11,639 bases of DNA from Chthoniobacterales bacterium. Lineage in GTDB: Bacteria; Verrucomicrobiota; Verrucomicrobiia; Chthoniobacterales; UBA10450. The notes beneath the pieces were generated by a model. That model saw only the letters and a list, made by a program, of their open reading frames with translations, was not told where the DNA came from and searched no databases. Below are positions 6,300 to 11,639 of the stretch, one piece after another. Made by a program: the position numbers and the translations under genes. Numbering within the stretch: the first letter of the stretch is position 1; every line of letters starts with the position of its first letter. The DNA is taken from the NCBI GenBank assembly GCA_013694945.1, contig JACDBM010000129.1, positions 1 through 11,639 of the forward strand, in the 5' to 3' direction.

Positions 6300-7421
6300 C
6301 TACGCGGCCGCTTTCGCCGTGGCCAGCCGCTCCTGGAGGAACTTCATCACGGCAGCCTCCACTGAACGCAAATCCGGGCTGTTCTCGGCCAGCGCTTCAT
6401 CAGTCTTGCGCTTCAGACCGTCAATCATGTTGCCGGTGAGGTAAGTCTCCAGGACGGCTGGATGCACGTAGCACTTCCGGCAAATCGCCGGCGTGTTACC
6501 AAGAATCTTGGCAACTGCAGTCACGGCCGTTTTGATCTGCTGCTTGGCTTCCTTCTTCGTCTCCGCCTTTTCCACCGTGTTTAGCGCGACCGCTACAAGG
6601 ACCGTGCCCGCCCAGGTCCGGAAATCTTTGGCGGTGAAATCTTCGCCCGTGATCTCCCGCAAGTAATCATTCACGTCCTGTGACGTGATGTTGCGCACAG
6701 TGCCCTCCTCGTCGACGTAGCCGAAAACTTCCTGACCGGGCAGGTCCTGAAGCCTTTTCACGATTCGCGCCAGCCGTCGGTCAGCCACGTCGACCTCGTG
6801 CGTGACGCCACTTTTGCCTCGGAAATTGAAACGCAACGTCGAGCCGGTCACTTTCACATGCTTGTTCCGCATCGTCGTTAGGCCGTACGACTTGTTCGAC
6901 TTCGCGTATTCCTCATTCCCAACTCGAATAAAGGTGCGCTCCATAATCGAGATGATCGTCGCGAGAACTTTGTTTTTCGGCAGTCCTGTTAACCCGAGAT
7001 CTTCTTCCACACGCCGACGGATTTTCGACAAAGCCGCACCGAAAATCAGCATGCGATCGTATTTGGTTTCATCGCGAGCTTCGCGCCACTTTTCATGGTA
7101 GCGATATTGCTTGCGTCCGCGCGCGTCGCGTCCGGTGGCTTGCAGGTGGCCATTGCCAGTCGGGCAGATCCACACATCCGTGTAGGCGGGCGGAATCGCG
7201 AGCCGCTTGATTCGAAGCAGCTTCGCTTCGTCGGTGATCAGCTTTCCCGTCGTGTCGTAATACTCGAAATCTCCCGCCTTCGCCTTTCGAGTGTAACCCG
7301 GTTTGTCGTCGCTAACGTAGCGCAGGCCTGCTTCCTCTGCGGCCTCGGCGGAGTCGCTGACAAGATCCAGCTCAGCAATTTTCTTCTTTTCAATCTCGAG
7401 CGCTCCAGCGGTGTCCGGCAT
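6300..7421 (-). CDS. Type IB DNA topoisomerase (poxvirus/bacterial type)
   Basis: Type IB topoisomerases relax supercoils by nicking one strand through a 3'-phosphotyrosine link. The 373-residue protein resembles bacterial TopIB of the Deinococcus kind. Active-site residues recognised by family alignment are Arg166 (FIRVGNEEYA), Lys203 (FRGKSGVTHEVDV), Arg268 (DFRTWAGT), Asn309 (LGNTPA) and the nucleophile Tyr318 (ICRKCYVHPAV). The position of the poxviral histidine, nine residues before the tyrosine, is Asn309, as in Deinococcus radiodurans. An N-terminal beta domain with GYTRKAKAGDFEYYD, LRIKRLAIPPAYTDVWICP and TGRDARGRKQYRYHEKWRE contacts DNA. The ATG at 7421 fits; no Shine-Dalgarno is seen. 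The gene converges with mlaD with 3 bases between stops and starts 137 bases after the DUF1844 gene, so it may have its own promoter. Confidence 0.95.
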   Translation of the reverse strand: MPDTAGALEIEKKKIAELDLVSDSAEAAEEAGLRYVSDDKPGYTRKAKAGDFEYYDTTGKLITDEAKLLRIKRLAIPPAYTDVWICPTGNGHLQATGRDARGRKQYRYHEKWREARDETKYDRMLIFGAALSKIRRRVEEDLGLTGLPKNKVLATIISIMERTFIRVGNEEYAKSNKSYGLTTMRNKHVKVTGSTLRFNFRGKSGVTHEVDVADRRLARIVKRLQDLPGQEVFGYVDEEGTVRNITSQDVNDYLREITGEDFTAKDFRTWAGTVLVAVALNTVEKAETKKEAKQQIKTAVTAVAKILGNTPAICRKCYVHPAVLETYLTGNMIDGLKRKTDEALAENSPDLRSVEAAVMKFLQERLATAKAAA

Positions 7422-7558
7422 GTAACCAGATACGTTGCGAGCGAGGTCCGAGGCCGCAATTTACATGCTTTCGCGGAGAGCGGACATCGGCGGACCCGCG
7501 CCCGGTCCACCCCGACCCAAAGACAATTACGTCGGAACGCGCCCGGCCAGCGAATATT

Positions 7559-8047
7559 CTACGCGCCGTAGCTTTTGGTGAATTTCTTGCGCGACTCGCC
7601 CTCGGAATCCGCGGGAGCCGCGGGCGGCACCGCTTCTTGCGATGCTGATCGAGCAACGTTGGACTCGGACTCCGAAGATGCCCCTGATTTCGATTCCGAG
7701 GCTGGCTGCGGCGTAGGATTCGACTTTTGTTCCGCTACCGGGTCTGACGGCCGCAAACCGCTCGCTCCGCTCTGCGACACTTCTACAAACGCCATCTGCA
7801 AATTCGAAAGCGTGTTTCGCAAAACCGCACCTTCTTCATTCGTCAAATTGCCGCGCGTCTTCTCCTGAATCATCGAGAGCTGATCGATGAACATTCGCGC
7901 CAGCTCCAGGTTCACCTCGCCTTCGCCCGTCTGCGGGTTAGGAATTTGGCCAAGAAAAAGCGCCGCGTTCTGCGCCTGCATCATGACAAACTCGATGAAC
8001 CGCTGCGAAAGCTCGCCCGACTGCGTGTTGGTTTGGATCTCGGCCAT
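7559..8047 (-). CDS. DUF1844 family protein
   Basis: Residues 12-92 match DUF1844, a small helical domain of unknown function found in Planctomycetes, Verrucomicrobia, Acidobacteria and Deltaproteobacteria: FIEFVMMQAQNAALFLGQIP, then NLELARMFIDQLSMIQEKTRGNLTNEE and LRNTLSNLQMAFVEV. Family members are usually about 90-130 residues. Here residues 93-162 form a low-complexity Ser/Glu/Pro/Ala-rich tail that is probably disordered and ends in KKFTKSYGA. There is no signal peptide or transmembrane helix, so a cytoplasmic protein is likely. The start lies 3 bases after the stop of the M16 peptidase gene and has a good AAGGAG seven bases upstream, so the two are almost surely co-transcribed. Confidence 0.9.
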   Translation of the reverse strand: MAEIQTNTQSGELSQRFIEFVMMQAQNAALFLGQIPNPQTGEGEVNLELARMFIDQLSMIQEKTRGNLTNEEGAVLRNTLSNLQMAFVEVSQSGASGLRPSDPVAEQKSNPTPQPASESKSGASSESESNVARSASQEAVPPAAPADSEGESRKKFTKSYGA

Positions 8048-8050
8048 AAT

Positions 8051-10645
8051 CTAACTCCTTTCAGCTTCGTTGCCCGCGGGATGCACGGTCGCGAGCACAT
8101 AAGGCTGCGCCTGAAAATACTTCGCCGCGACGCGTTTCACATCCTCAAGTGTTACCGCTTCGATCTCGCGTTCGAGTTCCTGGTAGTGCTTGAACCCCAA
8201 ACCGTAGAGCTCATCGAGCGCCGTCATGTAGCCGAGCGCATCGTTGCTCTGGTTTGAAATTTGCTGTTGTCCGATGAGTTTCTTTTTGGCGCGCCGCAAT
8301 TCTTCGCCCGTGAGCCCCTCCGTCGCAAGCTTCTCGATTTCCTCGAGCAGCGCGGTCTTCACCGGCCCCAGCTTCTGCGGATCCGTGCCGAGATAAAACG
8401 CGAACATTCCCGGCACCAGTCCCTGAAGTTGACTTGAGCCGACGTAATACGCCAGTCCCATTTGCTCGCGAATCCGGATGAAGAACCGAGAGCCAAGATC
8501 GCTGCTCGCTTCATCTATCAATTCCAGCGCGTAGCGGTCCAAGCTGAATAATTCCGCGCCGCGAAAACCAGCCATGACGACGGCCTGCGCTTTCTCACGG
8601 ATTGTTTCCACCTCGGCGGTTTTCGGAAGTGGTTTGCTCGGCTTTATGTCCATTAACGCCAGCGCGCCGGGTTTCATTGTGGCGAGCGTTTGCTCGAAAA
8701 GTTGTTCCACTTCGCCAGTCTTTACGTTCCCAAAGACTGAAATGACACCGTTCTTCGCGACGAGGTAACGATCGCGAAATGCGATCAGGTCTCTCCGCGT
8801 GAGCTTTTCGACGGGATCGGCCGAACCCTTCCCTCGCAACGCATACGGATGCTCCCGGAAGAGTGCCTCGCGCAGAATATTCCTCGCCACGCACGTGAGC
8901 TGTTCCTCTTCGTCTTTGATCGCCGCCAGCTGGACTTCCTTCTCTCTCGCAAGGGCCTGCTCCGGCATGGAAGCGTTCAGCAGAACGTCCGCCAGCAACT
9001 CGCCCCCCAGCCGCAAATCCGGCTGTGTGACCTCGATCGACAGGCTGAAGCTGTTGTTGCCCGAATCACTGCCAAGATGCCCGCCGACGCCCTCGATCAA
9101 ATCCGCGATCTGCTCGGCACTGCGCGTCGTCGTGCCCTTGAGCAGCGTCTTGGCCATCAATCGCGTGATGCCGTTCGTGTGCCGTGTCTCAGCGAGGAGG
9201 CCGCCGCGAAACACCGCGCTGATTGCGACGAGCGGCAGCCGCGGATCTTCGCGCACGAGGAGACGTAGTCCGTTCGAGAGCTCGATTTTCCGAATCTCCC
9301 CGGCCGCGACTCCTCTCTTCGTCGTGGCCTTCCTCGATCGCACCCCCTTCGGATTGAGCGAGATGACCGTGAGGTTTTCGGACGTGAGATAGTGCGTCGC
9401 AACCCGACGAAGGTCGTCCCCGGTGACAACTTGCACTGCGTCGAGGTAGTCGCGCGTGAAGTTCAGATTTCGCGTCAGGAACCAATTCGATCCAAGATCG
9501 GAAGCTTGCCCACGCATCGTCGTCAGCGCGGCCAGGTGATGACTCAGTGAAATCTTCTTCGCTTTCGCGAGTTCGTCCGTGCTGGCGCCGTTTTGCTTTA
9601 TCTCGTCGACGATTTGCAGAATCAGCTGCTGCGTTTTCTGACGCTGCTCAGGATCTGTCGTCGCCTCGACTCCGAGCAGGCCCGGCTCACCCGGCGTGTA
9701 GGAGAATGCCGAAACACCGAACGCGAGTCCCGCTTCGTCGCGCACCCGCCGATAAAGACGTGAGCTGCGGCCGTCGCCAAGGATTGTCGAAAGGAGATCA
9801 AGGGCGGATACATCGGGGTGCGTAATCTCGGGAATGTGCCAGGCCAGTGACAAGCGCGTCAGCTCCGTCGCAAACTCCTGATCCACTTCCCGCATCCCAA
9901 GCTGTTTGGGTTCTTTAGCGATATAGAGGGGCTTGAGCGACTTCGCGGGATAGTCTTTGAAGAACGTCTCGAGCTGCTGGTGCACCTCTTCGGCCTTCAC
10001 ATCCCCAACGACGACGAATGTGAAGTTGTTCGGTACGTAGCGCTTCCTGTAATAGTGTATCACCTGCTCGTGCGTGAGCTGATTGAACACATCCATCAGT
10101 CCAAGGACTGGGAAGCGGTAGGGATGCCGCCGATAAGCCGTAGCGAAGAGGAGTTGCCCCGACACGCGGTCGGGATCATCGAAGCCCATCGCGAATTCGC
10201 GCCGAATTACTTCCTGTTCCTTCGCGTACTCCTCGGGCGGCAGCGTAGAGTTCATCATCGCATCCGAAAGGACATCGATCGCTGCGTGCACACCTGCTTT
10301 GGGAACATCGATCCAATACACGGTTCGATCGAAAGAGGTATAGGCGTTAATGTATCCGCCGACATCCTGCACCGCCTGAGCGATCGCATTCGCCGGACGC
10401 GTCTTCGTTCCCTTGAAGAGCATGTGCTCGAGGATGTGCGAAAGCCCTGCGCCAAGGTGCTCATCCTCATCGATGCTGCCGGTGGCGCACCATGCCTGCA
10501 CACTGGCGACCGGAGCGCTGTGATCTTCCTGCACAATCACCGTGAGGCCATTCGACAGGACCCACTTTTGCGCGGAGCACGGTGGGAAGCTGATTGCGGC
10601 AGAGTTCGCCGGCGGAACGGCTTTGAGGTGAGCGGTGGAAAGCAT
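8051..10645 (-). CDS. M16 family zinc metallopeptidase, two M16 units in one chain
   Basis: The 864-residue chain holds two complete M16 (pitrilysin / processing peptidase) units. Unit 1 (about 27-435) has the inverted zinc motif HILEH (His70, Glu73, His74) and the third ligand Glu150 in EVIRREF, 76 residues after His74, so it should be active. Unit 2 (about 451-855) aligns well, but GLSHILEHMLFKG of unit 1 becomes GITRLMAKTLLKG (492-504), so the metal site is lost. It keeps the LGSRFFIRIREQMGLAYYVG segment that carries the Arg/Tyr pair thought to help bind the substrate. This resembles an active and an inactive M16B subunit fused. No signal peptide or lipobox is visible at the chosen ATG (10645), so a cytoplasmic protein is the simplest reading, though related proteins are often periplasmic. 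Substrate unknown. It starts 32 bases after the Minf_1886-like gene. Confidence 0.94.
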   Translation of the reverse strand: MLSTAHLKAVPPANSAAISFPPCSAQKWVLSNGLTVIVQEDHSAPVASVQAWCATGSIDEDEHLGAGLSHILEHMLFKGTKTRPANAIAQAVQDVGGYINAYTSFDRTVYWIDVPKAGVHAAIDVLSDAMMNSTLPPEEYAKEQEVIRREFAMGFDDPDRVSGQLLFATAYRRHPYRFPVLGLMDVFNQLTHEQVIHYYRKRYVPNNFTFVVVGDVKAEEVHQQLETFFKDYPAKSLKPLYIAKEPKQLGMREVDQEFATELTRLSLAWHIPEITHPDVSALDLLSTILGDGRSSRLYRRVRDEAGLAFGVSAFSYTPGEPGLLGVEATTDPEQRQKTQQLILQIVDEIKQNGASTDELAKAKKISLSHHLAALTTMRGQASDLGSNWFLTRNLNFTRDYLDAVQVVTGDDLRRVATHYLTSENLTVISLNPKGVRSRKATTKRGVAAGEIRKIELSNGLRLLVREDPRLPLVAISAVFRGGLLAETRHTNGITRLMAKTLLKGTTTRSAEQIADLIEGVGGHLGSDSGNNSFSLSIEVTQPDLRLGGELLADVLLNASMPEQALAREKEVQLAAIKDEEEQLTCVARNILREALFREHPYALRGKGSADPVEKLTRRDLIAFRDRYLVAKNGVISVFGNVKTGEVEQLFEQTLATMKPGALALMDIKPSKPLPKTAEVETIREKAQAVVMAGFRGAELFSLDRYALELIDEASSDLGSRFFIRIREQMGLAYYVGSSQLQGLVPGMFAFYLGTDPQKLGPVKTALLEEIEKLATEGLTGEELRRAKKKLIGQQQISNQSNDALGYMTALDELYGLGFKHYQELEREIEAVTLEDVKRVAAKYFQAQPYVLATVHPAGNEAERS
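8055..8060 (-). promoter_or_regulatory. Shine-Dalgarno site of the DUF1844 gene
   Basis: AAGGAG on the minus strand sits 7 bases before the ATG at 8047 and lies within the last codons of the M16 peptidase gene. It is the clearest ribosome binding site in the window, where most other starts have none, and it fixes the DUF1844 start. Confidence 0.7.
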
Positions 10646-10677
10646 GAAAGGCCGCGCCCGCCTGGCGCTGTTTGCAG

Positions 10678-11112
10678 TTAAGAAGCTTTCGGCGCAGGCA
10701 GCGCTGGTGGCAACTGCGGCACGACCGGCTTCTGCGGCTCGAATGGCTTCACAAAGGCTTCGTGGAAATCGTAAACGCTTCTGAAGTCCTCGATCGAATC
10801 TTCCTCAGTTTTTCCGAAAATGCCGGCGCCAATTAGATTGAAAACCATGTGGCCGATGTCTTCGCAACAGCGGACTCCCCAATACGAAAGGACCGTCACG
10901 ACCATCGGCCCGAACTCCTTCAAGGCGTATTGCCGGATACCTTCGAGCAGCTCCGGGCCCGCCACGTGACGCACGGGCCCGCCCTTGACCTTCTTCTGCT
11001 GCTTGGTCGTGTAGTCGAGCGCGTCCCGCAGGAAAACGTAAGCCTCACGGCTGTAGCGCGGATCGGTTGCAACGATCGAATCAAGAGCTTCGGCGAATCC
11101 AATTTTCTGCAT
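10678..11112 (-). CDS. Minf_1886 family protein (Planctomycetes/Verrucomicrobia-restricted)
   Basis: With the ATG at 11112 the protein has 144 residues. Its pattern matches the conserved family of unknown function that I recall as Minf_1886 / Plancto_Ver_chp: MQKIGFAEALDSIVATDPRY (1-20), AYVFLRDALDYT (24-35), GGPVRHVAGPELLEGIRQYAL (44-64), EFGPMVVTVLSYWGVRCCEDIG (66-87), VFNLI, GIFGKTEEDSIEDF (97-110) and YDFHEAF (114-120). The last ~24 residues are a proline-rich tail. No signal peptide or membrane helix is seen. A GTG at 11124 would add four residues; the family begins at MQKI. It appears to head an operon with the M16 peptidase and DUF1844 genes. Function is unknown; the family name is from memory. 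Confidence 0.88.
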   Translation of the reverse strand: MQKIGFAEALDSIVATDPRYSREAYVFLRDALDYTTKQQKKVKGGPVRHVAGPELLEGIRQYALKEFGPMVVTVLSYWGVRCCEDIGHMVFNLIGAGIFGKTEEDSIEDFRSVYDFHEAFVKPFEPQKPVVPQLPPALPAPKAS

Positions 11113-11143
11113 GAGTGTGTGCACTCATTTCCGAGCGCGGCCT

Positions 11144-11172
11144 ATGATACGCAGCAACGTTCAGACGAGCAA
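11144..11172 (-). promoter_or_regulatory. Putative sigma70-type promoter of the Minf_1886 / M16 / DUF1844 unit
   Basis: On the minus strand TTGCTC (11167-11172) and TATCAT (11144-11149) are separated by exactly 17 bases, matching the housekeeping promoter layout at four of six and five of six positions. Transcription would begin near 11137, about 25 bases before the ATG at 11112. It lies in the 175-base gap behind the right-edge gene, where a promoter would be needed. Such matches also arise by chance. Confidence 0.35.
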
Positions 11173-11287
11173 CTGCTGCCCTGCCAGAGAAAGCGCTATT
11201 TGTTCGACCGCTGCCGAACTCTTCCCGTGCGCGGACGGAAATGAGAACTTCGAAAACAGGAGATGCAAAATTCCTCTGCGCAGACGT

Positions 11288-11639
11288 TCAGTTCTGGAGC
11301 TGCGCCTCCAACACTTCCAGATAGATGGAAATCGCATCACGCCGATGTCGCTCCTGCTTTCCTGCCAGCTCGGCCGCATCAAGATATGCCCGAAACATTC
11401 CGCTCGTGGTGCGGGATTGGGTAGCTTCGAACCAATTCATGTAGTCTCCAATTGCGCTCATCCGCCGGGTGATGTGCTCGCGTGTGGCGCGGAGTTCTGC
11501 GAGGCGCTGAGGAATCTTTTTCGTCCTGCTGCGGCCTAGAAGTGCGGTGATCTCCTGGTATTCAGCGACGATCGGTTGGTAAACCGGGTTCGCTCGCCCG
11601 GACAGCAAAATGAGTCCTTCGGTAAGAACTCGCAGGGCG
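11288..11639 (-). CDS. Unrecognised protein, C-terminal part (5' end outside window)
   Basis: The frame is open to the right edge and ends with TGA at 11288-11290, so only about 116 C-terminal residues are seen. The chain continues without a stop past the TTG at 11608 (upstream residues ALRVLTEGLIL), so that codon is probably internal. The visible part is almost wholly alpha-helical and charged: NPVYQPIVAEYQEITALLGR, KKIPQRLAELRATREHITRRMS, GDYMNWFEATQ and FRAYLDAAEL, ending EVLEAQLQN. The helical heptads and the closing AYLDAAELAGKQERHRRDAI suggest a coiled coil or a TPR-like end, but I do not recognise the family. The gap to the next gene (11113-11287) holds only the promoter candidate. Confidence 0.75.
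   Translation of the reverse strand, partial: ALRVLTEGLILLSGRANPVYQPIVAEYQEITALLGRSRTKKIPQRLAELRATREHITRRMSAIGDYMNWFEATQSRTTSGMFRAYLDAAELAGKQERHRRDAISIYLEVLEAQLQN

Noticed and set aside
7492..7508. GGACC/GGTCC hairpin in the 137-base gap between DUF1844 and topoisomerase genes.
   Set aside because: The stem is only 5 bp, in GC-rich DNA, and no T-run follows on either strand, so a terminator call is not supported.
8799..9392. Open frame of 197 codons on the plus strand opposite the M16 peptidase gene.
   Set aside because: Ser/Arg-rich translation without domain features; a shadow of the peptidase gene.
9980..10681. Open frame of 233 codons on the plus strand opposite the M16 peptidase gene.
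   Set aside because: It lies wholly antisense to a strongly supported peptidase reading frame and its translation shows no recognisable domain; long antisense frames are expected in GC-rich coding DNA.

Overview
The window looks like a chromosomal segment from a member of the Verrucomicrobia, possibly a soil Spartobacteria/Chthoniobacterales-type lineage. The main pointers are a small protein that matches my recollection of the Planctomycetes/Verrucomicrobia-restricted 'Minf_1886' family (10678-11112, minus), a DUF1844 protein, moderately GC-rich DNA, and start codons mostly lacking a Shine-Dalgarno sequence. The class-level placement is inference; no rRNA gene is present. I see no mobile element, CRISPR array, tRNA or phage gene, so this is ordinary core-genome sequence.

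Left part, plus strand (1-2538): the C-terminal third of pheT (phenylalanyl-tRNA synthetase beta chain), a 116-nt spacer with nested inverted repeats, a gene for 6S RNA (about 1043-1226) with its own intrinsic terminator (1236-1270), a carA leader with two perfect 8-bp inverted repeats, and carA (small, glutamine-hydrolysing subunit of carbamoyl-phosphate synthetase). No carB follows.

Middle part (2543-6296): a family 2 glycosyltransferase on the minus strand converges on carA and diverges from a tightly coupled plus-strand operon mlaE-mlaF-mlaD. These three encode the permease, ATPase and substrate-binding (MCE) parts of an ABC system for lipid transport at the inner membrane. The operon genes overlap by 4 and 17 bases. 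The MlaD-like protein has a proline/alanine-rich insertion inside its MCE domain.

Right part, minus strand (6300-11639), in order of transcription from the right edge: the C-terminus of an unrecognised protein, a plausible sigma70-type promoter, the Minf_1886-family gene, a fused two-unit M16 zinc peptidase whose second unit has lost its metal site, a DUF1844 gene 3 bases further on with a good Shine-Dalgarno, and a type IB DNA topoisomerase that converges on mlaD with only 3 bases between stop codons.

The items most worth a second look are the 6S RNA and its placement, the structured carA leader, the insertion in MlaD, and the conserved-looking group of Minf_1886, M16 peptidase and DUF1844. 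I did not find a clearly undescribed multi-gene system.
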